DNA of 64,000 nucleotides from Microbacterium sp. BH-3-3-3 (GTDB lineage Bacteria; Actinomycetota; Actinomycetes; Actinomycetales; Microbacteriaceae): the NCBI RefSeq assembly GCF_001792815.1, contig NZ_CP017674.1:372001-436000 (forward strand), read 5' to 3'. A program made the position numbers and the translations under genes. Under the pieces are notes generated by a model. It was not told the DNA's origin. It was given only the letters and a program-made list of their open reading frames with translations, and searched no databases. Shown here in pieces: positions 36,794-45,451 of the stretch. Within the stretch, counting starts at the first letter, position 1, and every line of letters starts with the position of its first letter.

Positions 36794-37528
36794 ATGACCC
36801 TGTGGCAGGCCGAGCCGCTCCCGCTCTTCCAGACTCCCGAGTGGACGCGTGTCGTCGGCGTCTTCGACCTCGAGACCACCGGTGTCGACGTCGTGAACGA
36901 CCGCATCGTCACCGCGCACGTCGGCGTGCTCGACGCCGACGGACAGGTGGTCGACGCCCGCGATTGGCTGGCCGATCCCGGCATCGAGATCCCCGCGGGT
37001 GCGGCCGCGATCCACGGCGTGACCACCGCGCACGCGCGCGCCGAGGGAGACCCCGCCCCGCGCGTGGTGGCCGAGGTCGTCGAAGCGCTCGGCGCGCTGT
37101 TCGCCGCCGGCATCCCCGTCGTCGCCTACAACGCCCCGTTCGATTTCTCGATGCTCAAGTACGAGGCCCTGCGCCACGGTGTCGAGCCCATCCACTCCCC
37201 CGCGCCCGTGATCGACCCGCTCGTCGTCGACAAGACGTACGACCGGTACCGGCGCGGCAAGCGCACGCTGTCGGTCGTCGCCGAGCACTACGCCGTTCCG
37301 CTCGAATCCGCCCACGAGGCCTGCGCCGACGCGGTCGCCGCGGGCCGTCTCGCCCTGGCCCTCGCCGAGAAGTTCGGCCCCTGGATGCCACCCACCCTCG
37401 ACGAACTGCACACCCGCCAGATCGCCTGGGCCCGCGCGCAAGCGGCGAGCCTCAGCGAGTACTTCGTGAAGATCGGCCGGCTGGATGCCACGGCTGCGCC
37501 GCTCGACGGGGCGTGGCCGATCCGCTGA
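36794..37528 (+). CDS. DnaQ-like 3'-5' exonuclease (DEDDh)
   Basis: 244 residues. Exo I FDLETTGVD (about 26-34, catalytic Asp and Glu), Exo II YNAPFDFSML (Asp, about 117), Exo III HEACADAVAAG (His and Asp, about 174-184). The family covers DNA polymerase III epsilon homologues and stand-alone exonucleases; with no polymerase domain this is a stand-alone enzyme in repair or nucleic-acid turnover. The last codons LDGAWPIR-stop are the first unit of the downstream minisatellite. Confidence 0.9.
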   Translation: MTLWQAEPLPLFQTPEWTRVVGVFDLETTGVDVVNDRIVTAHVGVLDADGQVVDARDWLADPGIEIPAGAAAIHGVTTAHARAEGDPAPRVVAEVVEALGALFAAGIPVVAYNAPFDFSMLKYEALRHGVEPIHSPAPVIDPLVVDKTYDRYRRGKRTLSVVAEHYAVPLESAHEACADAVAAGRLALALAEKFGPWMPPTLDELHTRQIAWARAQAASLSEYFVKIGRLDATAAPLDGAWPIR

Positions 37529-37878
37529 GGTGAGGTTCTCTTCGCGACGGGGCCCGGCCGATCCGTAGATCTGCAGCTGCGCTGAGCGACGGGGCACGGC
37601 CGGTCCGCTGATCTGCGCCTGCCCCGCTCGGTTGGGCCGGGCCGGTCCGCGGGGGTATGGCTTTCTTCACGACGCGGCACAGCCGATCCGCTGATCTGCG
37701 GCTGCTCCGCTCGGTGGGGCCGGGCCGATCCGTTGGTGTGCGGCTCTCTTCGCGACGGGGCATGGCCGATCCGTAGATCTGCAGCTGCGCCGAGCGGCGG
37801 GGCACGGCCGGTCCGCTGATCTGCGGCTGCTCCGCTCGATGGGCCTGGCTGATCCTGTGACCTCGAGCCTGGCTACTC
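37504..37878 (+). repeat. Nine-unit 41-42-bp minisatellite starting inside the exonuclease gene
   Basis: Units of the type CGACGGGGCACGGCCGATCC begin at 37504, 37545, 37587, 37629, 37670, 37712, 37753, 37795 and 37837. Unit 0 is coding and carries the TGA. Units 1 and 2 match units 6 and 7 at a 208-bp shift with few differences, implying a five-unit block duplication. Units have no unique spacers. The rest of the gap to 38037 holds nothing recognised. Confidence 0.9.
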
Positions 37879-38037
37879 CGGGGCCTTCCGGCATCCATCC
37901 CGCTCGCCGCGCCGCCTGAGCCGACTTCTGCCCGCTCCCCGGCATCGCCCTGGCTCCGCCGGACCACGCGAACGGTCCTCCCGCATCGATCCCCGCGCCG
38001 CGACATCCCTCCGCCAGCCAATGTCGGAGGTCCCCGA

Positions 38038-38043
38038 TACCGT
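38038..38043 (+). promoter_or_regulatory. -10 hexamer for the leaderless HNH-protein mRNA
   Basis: TACCGT ends six bases before the ATG at 38050. Confidence 0.55.
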
Positions 38044-38049
38044 TCTCCC

Positions 38050-39600
38050 ATGACCCGAACCGCACGTCCCGCTCACCGGCCGACGCCGGTGTTCCGGGCG
38101 TGCGACGGGGTGCCGTGGCCGACCGACGACGACCTCGACCTGGATGCCGAGTGGGCAGCGCTGCGCGAGTGCGGCGACGTCGAGTGGTGGACGGATGCCG
38201 CGCCAGAACCCACCGATGAAGACGCGCCCCTCGAGATCCACAGCCCGCACGATCGGGGTCACGGCGCGGCCGATGCGGCCTCCGACCTCGACGCGCGGCT
38301 GGGGCATCTCGAGACCGTCGTGAGCGAGCGCCAGCGGGCGACCGCCGAGGAGTACCGGCTGATTCTCACGGTCCTCGACGACGCGGCGTTCGACCCGGCG
38401 CCCTGGGTCGGGCCCGACCCCACGCTCGACCGCGCCTGGATCGACGCCCGCGGGCGGACGCCCCGGGCCGTGCGGCGCGACCGCGTCGACCTCGCGGAAC
38501 GCGCCGCCGTCGCCGAGATCGCGGTGCGGCTGCACCTCTCGGAGCAGACCGTGCGAACGCGCGCCGCCCACGCACGCACGCTTGTCGGCGGTTGTCCGCA
38601 GCTCTGGGCGGCGTTCGGCGACGGTCGCATATCCGAGAAGCACGCCGTCGACGCGGCTCGCCTGGCGTCGACGCTCCCCGCGGGCGATACGGCGGCCTTC
38701 CACCGCTTCGACGATGAGGCGTGCGCCCGGGCGCTGATCCTCCCGCCCGCGAAGTTCTTCGTCGCGGCGAGGGCGGTGCGCGAGCGCGTCCACGCCGAGT
38801 CCCTCGAAACCCGGCATCGTCGCGCCGCAGACGACCGTGCCGTATGGATGACCCCCGAGCTCGACGGCATGGCCACGCTGCACGCGCTCCTGCCCGCCGA
38901 TCGGGCGAGAGCCGTGATGTCCACGCTCGATCAGGCGGCCCGTCACCTCCGCTCGCGCGACGACGAAGACCGCACGCTGGCGCAGTTGCGAGCGGATGCG
39001 TTCGCCGACCTCGTCACGATGACGAGCGATGAGGCGCCCGTTCCGGCTGAGGGTGCGACGACGGCCACCGAGGCGCGCCCGGCCGGCGCGCCGACGTCAG
39101 GGACAGCACCGCGCACTTTCCGCGCGGCTCCCCCGGCGACCGTCGTCGTCACCATTCCCGCTCTCACCCTTCTCGGCGCCGACACCGAGCCCGCGACGTT
39201 GGAGGGCTACGGCCCCATCGACCTCGACACGGCCCGGCGGCTCGCCGGCACCGCCACGTCGTGGATCCGTCTCCTCACCCACCCCGTCACCGGGGCGCCG
39301 CTGGTTCTCGACCGCAAGACCTATCGCGTTCCCGCCGCGCTGCGGCGGTGGCTCGGCGTCACCTCGCCCACCTGCGTCTTCCCCGGCTGCGGCCGAGCGG
39401 CCCGAGACTGCGACATCGACCATCTCACCGCCTGGGCCGACGGCGGAACCACCGACGACGACAACCTCGACCCGAAGTGCCGACATCACCATCGCCTACG
39501 CCACGAGTCGCGATGGGACATCGCGCACACGACCGGCGGCCCCACGGCCTGGACGTCTCCCCTCGGCGGCACCTACGGCACCGATCCCCCACCGTTCTAG
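38050..39600 (+). CDS. DUF222/HNH endonuclease-domain protein (13E12 family)
   Basis: 516 residues: acidic N-terminus, a DUF222 helical domain (about 70-300, with RAAHARTLVGGCPQL and FGDGRISEKHAVDAARLAS) and a C-terminal HNH nuclease domain with CVFPGCGRAARDCDIDHL, GGTTDDDNLDPKCRHHH (Cys, His and Asn zinc/metal residues, about 445-485). The family is multicopy in actinobacteria and of unknown role, sometimes treated as a mobile or selfish repeat gene. No recombinase neighbours. Its promoter lies just after the upstream minisatellite gap, and another minisatellite follows its stop. Confidence 0.92.
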   Translation: MTRTARPAHRPTPVFRACDGVPWPTDDDLDLDAEWAALRECGDVEWWTDAAPEPTDEDAPLEIHSPHDRGHGAADAASDLDARLGHLETVVSERQRATAEEYRLILTVLDDAAFDPAPWVGPDPTLDRAWIDARGRTPRAVRRDRVDLAERAAVAEIAVRLHLSEQTVRTRAAHARTLVGGCPQLWAAFGDGRISEKHAVDAARLASTLPAGDTAAFHRFDDEACARALILPPAKFFVAARAVRERVHAESLETRHRRAADDRAVWMTPELDGMATLHALLPADRARAVMSTLDQAARHLRSRDDEDRTLAQLRADAFADLVTMTSDEAPVPAEGATTATEARPAGAPTSGTAPRTFRAAPPATVVVTIPALTLLGADTEPATLEGYGPIDLDTARRLAGTATSWIRLLTHPVTGAPLVLDRKTYRVPAALRRWLGVTSPTCVFPGCGRAARDCDIDHLTAWADGGTTDDDNLDPKCRHHHRLRHESRWDIAHTTGGPTAWTSPLGGTYGTDPPPF

Positions 39601-39605
39601 GAACG

Positions 39606-39866
39606 GCGGCCATCGCGTATCACCCCCGACCCCGCCGACCCCGCCCCCGAGGCTGCGAGTCGCGCACACCACCCCCGCCCTCCCGCGAAACCGTGAGTCA
39701 CGCGCATCACCCCCGACCCGCCCGCGAGGCCGCCAGTCGCACACACCACCTCCGCCCCGCCCGCACGGCCGCCAGTCCCCCACACCACCCCAGCCCCGCC
39801 CGCAAGGCCGCCAGTCACGCACACCACCCCCGCCCCGCCTGTATAGCCGCGAGTCCCCCGCACCTC
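39606..39866 (+). repeat. 38-39-bp minisatellite downstream of the HNH gene
   Basis: GTC-anchored units begin at 39659, 39697, 39736, 39775, 39814 and 39853 (spacing 38, 39, 39, 39, 39), each with CACACCACCCCCGCCCCGCC-like content. A longer degenerate unit precedes at 39606. It fills almost the whole gap to the nitrilase gene. Confidence 0.9.
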
Positions 39867-39883
39867 CCTGCCAGACTGTCCCC

Positions 39884-40690
39884 GTGACCTGCCGCATCGC
39901 CACCGTCCAGGCTGAGGCCGTTCCCGGCGCGCTCGAGCGCAACGTCGCTCGTGCCGCCCGCTTCGTCGCCGAGGGCTCTGCTCAAGGAGCCGACGTCGTC
40001 GTCTTCCCCGAGGCGTTCCTCACCGGATACGACGAGACCGTCTTCGCGGGCGCCCTGCCGCACCTCGACGACCTCGCCTGGCTACACCCGCTGCAGAGCG
40101 CCGTCAACGGGACCGGCGTCATCGCCGTCGTGAACACCGCGCTCCAGTCCGGCGAGCACCGCACTCTCACCGACCTGCTGATCGCCCCCGGTCGGGCCCC
40201 TCACCCCGCCTACGCCAAGCAGCACCTGCACGCACCCGAGAGGGCGATCTTCACCCCGGGAACACATGGATACTCCTTCGACGTCGGCGGCGTCGAGCTC
40301 GCCCTGTCGGTCTGCTACGACGCGAACTTCCCCGAGCACGCTGCCGCCGCGGCCGCCGCAGGGGCCACCGTCTACCTCAACAGCGGAGCGTACTTCCCCG
40401 GTGGCGAACGCCGTCGCGACCTGCACCTGGCCGCACGCGCGCTCGACAACGGCATCTACGTCGTCTACAGCGGTCTCGTCGGAGCCCCGAGCGACTTCAT
40501 CGGCGGCTCGGCGATCTTCGACCCCCTCGGCCGCCGCATCGCCGACGTCACCGAACGCGAGGGGGTGGCCATCGCCGACATCGATCCCGCCCTCGTGGAT
40601 GCCGTCCGCAGCGACCAGCGGATGTGGACCGACCGGCGCGCCGACCTGGGAGCGTACGAACGGTCTGGCTCGCTCGTGCCGCGCGGCTAG
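39884..40690 (+). CDS. Carbon-nitrogen hydrolase (nitrilase superfamily)
   Basis: 268-residue amidase/nitrilase-fold enzyme. The Glu-Lys-Cys triad is visible as VFPEAFLTGY (about 45), AKQHLHAPE (Lys, about 108) and SVCYDANFPE (Cys, about 142). Dimerising C-terminal strands are present. Substrate unknown; short amides are typical for this length. GTG start follows directly on the minisatellite, with CAGACT ending six bases before it, so the repeat array abuts its promoter. Confidence 0.9.
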   Translation: MTCRIATVQAEAVPGALERNVARAARFVAEGSAQGADVVVFPEAFLTGYDETVFAGALPHLDDLAWLHPLQSAVNGTGVIAVVNTALQSGEHRTLTDLLIAPGRAPHPAYAKQHLHAPERAIFTPGTHGYSFDVGGVELALSVCYDANFPEHAAAAAAAGATVYLNSGAYFPGGERRRDLHLAARALDNGIYVVYSGLVGAPSDFIGGSAIFDPLGRRIADVTEREGVAIADIDPALVDAVRSDQRMWTDRRADLGAYERSGSLVPRG

Positions 40691-40909
40691 GGCATGTCTG
40701 ACGAAGGTTCGGGGCGTCTGGACCCTGGCAGACGGCGTGGACCTGGCGTCACCGGATGGCAATGTTCCTGCCACTGATGCAGCAGCTTCGCGTGGCCCGC
40801 GCGCTCCGTCGCCGTCCTCAACGCAGTCATCGCCTGGACCAACCATCTGACCGGAGTCCAGTAGACCGAAGCGAACGCCGCAACAGCCCCGGCAGACCGG
40901 CGCTGGCGA
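40691..40909. other. Low-GC gap with a broken open stretch
   Basis: On the plus strand an open stretch ends AWTNHLTGVQ-stop at 40864, without a credible start. Base composition is closer to the following orphan gene than to the 70% GC flanks. Possibly remnant coding sequence. Confidence 0.35.
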
Positions 40910-41263
40910 CTATGCAAACCACCGGATACAGTCCGCGAGTCGATACCGACGACCGTCACTACAGGCCAACTCGTTGCCTTCGATCAAGGCAATCACACAG
41001 TGCCGATGACGCGCGATCGCCTCAACGTACCGCCGCCACCCTTCGATGTCGCCCCGATAAGAGAGTCCGGCGAACACCAAGCCATCCGGAGTGCGAACGA
41101 GTACCCGCTCCTCGACGCAACCACCTTCGGCGGGCAGTGGCAGAGTCTCAGCGACATCGAGGAGGTCATGGAACCATCCCCGCGAAGACGCCGCTGCTTC
41201 GGCAACCTGCACGTAGCGAAACTCGCGCCACTCGAGGGCCACGAACCCGGGCAGCTCTTCCAC
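40910..41263 (-). CDS. Hypothetical orphan protein
   Basis: 117-residue protein with no family recognised. It alternates strands and helices (FVALEWREFRYVQVAEAA, VLVRTPDGLVFAGLSYRGDIEGW, HCVIALIEGNELACSDGRRYR), which reads as a folded alpha/beta protein rather than a composition artefact. The start is placed at GTG 41263 because AGGAG lies eight bases upstream; GTGs at 41269 and 41287 are alternatives. Codon use is less GC3-biased than the neighbours, suggesting transfer. Confidence 0.6.
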   Translation of the reverse strand: MEELPGFVALEWREFRYVQVAEAAASSRGWFHDLLDVAETLPLPAEGGCVEERVLVRTPDGLVFAGLSYRGDIEGWRRYVEAIARHRHCVIALIEGNELACSDGRRYRLADCIRWFA

Positions 41264-41429
41264 CGCCACCTCTCCTACACCAGCCACACCTCAACGCTAG
41301 AGCACGGTCGGACAAGCCCGAGCTCGCACCGCGGGACTCCTCGCTCGCACCCAACGGATCCACGCTCGCACCACACGCCCCCTCGCTCCCACAGCACACC
41401 TCCCCGCCGCACCGCGCTGACGGAACGAA

Positions 41430-41463
41430 AAAAGCCCCCCGTCCCGAAGGACGAGGGGCTTTC
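41430..41463 (-). terminator. Intrinsic terminator downstream of rpmE2
   Basis: AAAGCCCC(CC)GTCC and GGAC(GA)GGGGCTTT form a strong stem around CGAA, flanked by A and T runs, so it could also act for the opposite strand. Confidence 0.85.
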
Positions 41464-41481
41464 GCGACGGATCCGTGGGGA

Positions 41482-41733
41482 TCAACGACCGCCGAAGTTC
41501 TTGAAGCGCTGGTTGAACTTCTCGACGCGACCGGCCGAGTCCATGATGCGCTGCTTACCCGTGTAGAAGGGGTGCGAGGCCGACGAGATTTCCACGTCGA
41601 TGACGGGGTACTCCACGCCGTCGAGCTCGATCGTCTTGTCGCTCGAGACCGTCGAACGGGTCAGGAAGGTGTCGCCCGAACCGAGGTCGCGGAAGACGAC
41701 GGCCTTGTACGTGGGGTGGATGTCAGTCTGCAT
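41482..41733 (-). CDS. rpmE2: 50S ribosomal protein bL31, type B
   Basis: 83 residues. Family landmarks: [14 protein letters not shown] at the start, [21 protein letters not shown] in the middle and RFKNFGGR at the end. It lacks the CxxC zinc cysteines of type A L31, so it is the zinc-independent paralogue that many bacteria raise under zinc limitation. I see no convincing Zur box in the 111-bp upstream gap. AAAGGA precedes the ATG. Confidence 0.96.
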   Translation of the reverse strand: MQTDIHPTYKAVVFRDLGSGDTFLTRSTVSSDKTIELDGVEYPVIDVEISSASHPFYTGKQRIMDSAGRVEKFNQRFKNFGGR

Positions 41734-41844
41734 GGGAGGTCCTTTGAGAAGTGGTGCCCTGGATTCTGCCAGGACGTCAAAGTCGGCGGCGCCGTAGGCA
41801 CCAACGGAAGAGTCTACCAGGCCCGCGCGCGAACGCCGTCGCGC

Positions 41845-42627
41845 TCAGACCGCGCGCGCCGCGTAGCGGCCGGCTTCGTGCGTCAGCGTGATGTTCAGCC
41901 CGAACGTCGACGAGAGGTTCTCGGCGGTGAGGGCCTCATCGAGGGGTCCGGATGCCACGACCTCGCCGTCGCGCAACAGCAGCACGTGCGTGAAGCCGAC
42001 GGGGATCTCCTCGACGTGGTGCGTCACCATCACCATCGCGGGCGTCGTAGGGGCCTGCGCGTATCCGGACAGCAGCGCGAGCAGTTCCTCGCGCGCGCCG
42101 AGGTCGAGGCTGGCCGTGGGCTCGTCGAGCAGCAGCAGTTCGGGGTCGGTCATGACGGCTCGGGCGATCTGCACGCGCTTCTGCTCGCCGTCGCTGAGCG
42201 TGCCGAACGTGCGGTCGGCGAGGTGGTCGAGCTTCCACTCGGCGAGCACCCGCAGCGCGCGTCGCTCGTCGATGTCGTCGTAGTCCTCACGCCAGCGCCC
42301 CACGACTGAGAACGCGGCGGTGAGCACCACGTCGAGCACGCTCTCCTCGGGCGGAACGCGGCGGGCCATCGCCGACGAGGCGAAACCGATGCGCGGACGC
42401 AACTCGAACACGTCGGTGCGCCCGAGCTGCTCGCCGAGGATCGTGACGGAGCCCGAGGTGGGATGCAGGAGCGTGTCGGCGAGCTGCAGCACCGTGGTCT
42501 TGCCGGCGCCGTTCGGTCCGAGGACGACCCAGCGCTCGTCATCCGAGACCGTCCAGTCGAGGTGGGACACGATGTCCCGACCGTTGCGGCGGACGACGAC
42601 ATCGGAGAATTCGAGCACCTGCGGCAT
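41845..42627 (-). CDS. ABC transporter ATP-binding protein
   Basis: 260-residue single-domain ABC ATPase: Walker A GPNGAGKTTVLQ (about 39-50), signature LSDGEQKRVQIARA (about 144), Walker B LLLLDEPTASLD (about 166) and H-loop MVTHHVEEIP. The signature Gly-Gly is Asp-Gly here, as in ModF/YbbL-like soluble ATPases. No permease gene is adjacent, so the partner is unknown. TAGGCT (42639-42634) ends six bases before the ATG. Confidence 0.9.
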   Translation of the reverse strand: MPQVLEFSDVVVRRNGRDIVSHLDWTVSDDERWVVLGPNGAGKTTVLQLADTLLHPTSGSVTILGEQLGRTDVFELRPRIGFASSAMARRVPPEESVLDVVLTAAFSVVGRWREDYDDIDERRALRVLAEWKLDHLADRTFGTLSDGEQKRVQIARAVMTDPELLLLDEPTASLDLGAREELLALLSGYAQAPTTPAMVMVTHHVEEIPVGFTHVLLLRDGEVVASGPLDEALTAENLSSTFGLNITLTHEAGRYAARAV

Positions 42628-42749
42628 GGGGTTAGCCTACTGGCCCCGACCCGCCGGGCCGGGTGCGACGCGGCTCGCGCGGTGAGGCGCCGCGGCACCG
42701 CGAGGCCCGAGACCTCGGCGTACCGCGCGCACCCGCCGGCGCCGATCCG

Positions 42750-43940
42750 CTACTTCCCCGCCACCTCCGCGTACAGCGCCGCCGTGGTCTCGGCGATCGC
42801 CGCCCAGCTGAAGTCGTCGATGGCGCGCTGGCGACCGGCCTGTCCGTAGGCGCGGGCGGTCTCGGCATCCGTCACCACCTCGGTGAGCACGCGGGCCAGG
42901 TCGTCGACGAAGCGCTCGGGGTCGACGGGAGTGCCCGTGCCGTCCTGCACCTGCTCGATCGGCACGAGACGGCCGGTGACGCCGTCGACGACGACCTCGG
43001 GGATCCCCCCGGTCGCCGTGCCGACGACCGCGGCACCGCACGCCATGGCCTCGAGGTTGACGATGCCCAGCGGCTCGTAGACCGAGGGGCATACGAACGT
43101 CGTCGCCGAGGTGAGGATCGCGCACAGCTCGCCCCGCGGCAGCAGTCGGTCGATCCAGACGACCCCGTCGCGCGTGGCCTGCAGTCCACGCACGAGCTCC
43201 TGCACCTCGGCCATGATCTGCGGGGTGTCGGGCGCCCCCGCGCACAGCACCAGCTGCACCTCGGGGGGCAGCTGCTCCGCCGCGCGCAGCAGGTAGGGCA
43301 GCCCCTTCTGACGGGTGATGCGCCCGACGAACACGACCGAGGGCCGCGCGGGGTCGATACCGACCGACGACAGGAACGCGTCGTCCGACACCGGATGCCA
43401 CGACTCGGTGTCGATGCCGTTGTAGATCACGCGCACCTTGGCGGGGTCGAGAGCGGGGTAGCTGCGAAGGATGTCGTCGCGCATGCCCGAGCTCACCGCG
43501 ACGACCGCGGCGGCTCCCTCGTACGCGGTCTTCTCGATGTAGCTCGACACGGCGTAGCCGCCGCCGAGCTGCTCGGCCTTCCACGGGCGCAGCGGCTCGA
43601 GGCTGTGCGCGGTGACGATGTGCGGGATGCCGTGCAACAGCGACGCGAGGTGCCCGGCGAAGTTCGCGTACCAGGTGTGGGAGTGCACGACGTCAGCGCC
43701 GGCGATGTCGGAGACGATCTCGAGGTCGGTGCCGAGCGTCTGGATCGCGCCGTTCGCGGAGGAGAGCTCCGCCGGGACGCCGTACGACGTCGTGTCGTCC
43801 TCGTCGCGCGCCGCACCGAAGGCGCGGACCTGCACCTCGGTGCCCTCGGCACGCAGCGCGCGCACCAGTTCGGTGGCGTGGACACCCGCACCGCCGTAGA
43901 TCTCCGGCGGGTATTCCTTGGTCACGATGTCGACGCGCAT
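42750..43940 (-). CDS. glgA: Actinobacterial GlgA (GT4 glycogen synthase / maltose-1-phosphate synthase)
   Basis: 396-residue GT-B glycosyltransferase of family GT4, which uses ADP-glucose. KEYPPEIYGGAGVHATELVRAL is the actinobacterial N-terminus; VFVGRITRQKG and the GT4 motif CPSVYEPLGIVNLEAMACG (about 283-301, donor Glu residues) are clear. Mycobacterial homologues of this length make alpha-maltose-1-phosphate (GlgM) rather than elongating glycogen, so that activity is equally possible. Divergent from glgC, which makes its ADP-glucose. TACCGT ends seven bases before the ATG. Confidence 0.93.
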   Translation of the reverse strand: MRVDIVTKEYPPEIYGGAGVHATELVRALRAEGTEVQVRAFGAARDEDDTTSYGVPAELSSANGAIQTLGTDLEIVSDIAGADVVHSHTWYANFAGHLASLLHGIPHIVTAHSLEPLRPWKAEQLGGGYAVSSYIEKTAYEGAAAVVAVSSGMRDDILRSYPALDPAKVRVIYNGIDTESWHPVSDDAFLSSVGIDPARPSVVFVGRITRQKGLPYLLRAAEQLPPEVQLVLCAGAPDTPQIMAEVQELVRGLQATRDGVVWIDRLLPRGELCAILTSATTFVCPSVYEPLGIVNLEAMACGAAVVGTATGGIPEVVVDGVTGRLVPIEQVQDGTGTPVDPERFVDDLARVLTEVVTDAETARAYGQAGRQRAIDDFSWAAIAETTAALYAEVAGK

Positions 43941-44004
43941 GACACGAACGGTAGTACACCCGTCAAGCGACGCGCCGCGTGTAGTCGCGGGAGTTTTCGA
44001 CCCC

Positions 44005-44010
44005 TAGTGT
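44005..44010 (+). promoter_or_regulatory. -10 hexamer for leaderless glgC mRNA
   Basis: TAGTGT ends six bases before the ATG at 44017; the glgA and glgC starts are only 76 bp apart. Confidence 0.55.
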
Positions 44011-44016
44011 GGTGCC

Positions 44017-45261
44017 ATGCCTGCAGCGCCGAAGGTCTTCGGAATCATCCTCGCCGGCGGCGAGGGAAAGCGTCTCATGCCCCTCACGGCCGACCGCGCG
44101 AAACCCGCCGTGCCGTTCGGTGGTCAGTACCGCCTGATCGACTTCGCCATCTCCAACCTCATCAACTCGGGGTTGCGTCAGCTGGTCGTGCTCACGCAGT
44201 ACAAGTCGCACAGCCTCGACCGCCACATCTCGCAGACCTGGCGCATGTCACCGATGCTGAACGCCTACGTGGCGTCGGTGCCGGCGCAGCAGCGTCTCGG
44301 CAAGCGATGGTTCTCGGGTTCGGCCGACGCGATCCTGCAGTCGATGAACCTCATCCGCGACGAGAAGCCCGACATCGTGGCCGTCATCGGTGCCGACCAC
44401 GTGTACCGCATGGACTTCAAGCAGATGCTCGACGCGCACATCGCCTCCGACGCGCGCGCCACGGTGGCCGGCATCCGTCAGCCCATCGGGCTCGCGAACC
44501 AGTTCGGCGTGATCGACACCGATCCGACCGACCCCACGAAGATCCGCGCGTTCCTCGAGAAGCCGCAGAACCCCACCGGTCTCGCCGACGCCCCGCACGA
44601 GGTGCTCGCGTCGATGGGCAACTACATCTTCGACGCCGATGCGCTCGTCGAAGCCGTCACGCACGACGGTGAGCTGCCGACCTCGGCGCACGACATGGGC
44701 GGCGACATCGTGCCCTGGTTCGTCGACCGCGGCGAAGCGGCCGTCTACGACTTCCAGCGCAACGACGTTCCGGGCTCCACGCCGCGCGACCGCTCGTACT
44801 GGCGCGACGTGGGCACGATCGAGTCGTTCTACGACGCCCACATGGACCTGATCTCGACCCTGCCGATCTTCAACCTGTACAACACCGACTGGCCGATCTA
44901 CTCCCAGACGTTCAACGCCCCGCCGGCGAAGTTCGTGCGCGACTCGGTCGGACGCATCGGCAACGCGATCGACTCGATCGTCTCGCTCGGTTCGGTGCTC
45001 TCGGGCACCCACCTCGAGCGCAGCGTCGTCGGCCCCTGGGCCCTGGCGGGTGGCGGCTCGACCATCACCGACTCGGTGCTGTTCGACAGCGTGCAGGTCG
45101 GCGCGGGAGCCCGCATCCACCGCGCGATCCTCGACAAGAACGTCGTGCTCGAACCGGGCGCCACCATCGGTGTCGACCGCGAACGCGACCTGGCGCGCGG
45201 CTTCACCGTCACCGAGACGGGCATCACCGTCGTCGGCAAGGACGTGCACGTCCACGCGTGA
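44017..45261 (+). CDS. glgC: Glucose-1-phosphate adenylyltransferase
   Basis: 414-residue ADP-glucose pyrophosphorylase, the committed step of glycogen and maltosyl-phosphate synthesis. Nucleotide-binding [16 protein letters not shown] (about 9-24), [18 protein letters not shown] (about 31-48), the glucose-phosphate pocket FLEKPQ (about 183), [13 protein letters not shown] (about 266) and a left-handed beta-helix C-domain. It faces glgA from a shared promoter region. Confidence 0.97.
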   Translation: MPAAPKVFGIILAGGEGKRLMPLTADRAKPAVPFGGQYRLIDFAISNLINSGLRQLVVLTQYKSHSLDRHISQTWRMSPMLNAYVASVPAQQRLGKRWFSGSADAILQSMNLIRDEKPDIVAVIGADHVYRMDFKQMLDAHIASDARATVAGIRQPIGLANQFGVIDTDPTDPTKIRAFLEKPQNPTGLADAPHEVLASMGNYIFDADALVEAVTHDGELPTSAHDMGGDIVPWFVDRGEAAVYDFQRNDVPGSTPRDRSYWRDVGTIESFYDAHMDLISTLPIFNLYNTDWPIYSQTFNAPPAKFVRDSVGRIGNAIDSIVSLGSVLSGTHLERSVVGPWALAGGGSTITDSVLFDSVQVGAGARIHRAILDKNVVLEPGATIGVDRERDLARGFTVTETGITVVGKDVHVHA

Positions 45262-45299
45262 GCGTGATCCAGACCCCGGATGCCGGGATCCTGGATGCC

Positions 45300-45335
45300 G
45301 GAAGGGGCGGTGACCGCGATGGTCACCGCCCTTCC
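45300..45335 (+). terminator. Hairpin terminator after glgC
   Basis: GGAAGGG(G)CGGTGACC pairs with GGTCACCGCCCTTCC around GCGAT; followed by GCGTTCTTAT. It separates glgC from convergent luxS. Confidence 0.75.
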
Positions 45336-45355
45336 GCGTTCTTATGGGGCGACGC

Positions 45356-45451
45356 TCAGACGCCCACGCGCGCGAACGCGTCGCGGCTGATCACCGCCTC
45401 CGCACCGACGTCAGATCAGACGCCCACGCGCGCGAACGCGTCGCGGCTGAT
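45356..45451. repeat. 60-bp tandem duplication over the luxS stop codon
   Basis: A 36-bp block starting TCAGACGCCCACGCGCGCGA is identical at 45356-45391 and 45416-45451. The second copy is the coding 3' end of luxS (TCA is its stop on the minus strand); the first lies downstream of the gene. Confidence 0.93.

Noticed and set aside
37504-37878. CRISPR array
   Set aside because: Units are contiguous and degenerate with no unique spacers, the first is coding, and no cas gene is in the window.
37452-38065. Several minus-strand frames with periodic Arg/Pro peptides
   Set aside because: They translate the 41-42-bp minisatellite; the periodicity comes from DNA repeats and no start or ribosome site supports them.
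39029-40690. Nitrilase with a 280-residue N-terminal extension
   Set aside because: The extension is the 39-bp minisatellite and the out-of-frame HNH gene; the family N-terminus and a -10 hexamer point to GTG 39884.
40687-40959. 90-codon minus-strand frame next to the orphan gene
   Set aside because: Overlaps the 3' part of the orphan gene, has no ribosome site and a composition-driven sequence.
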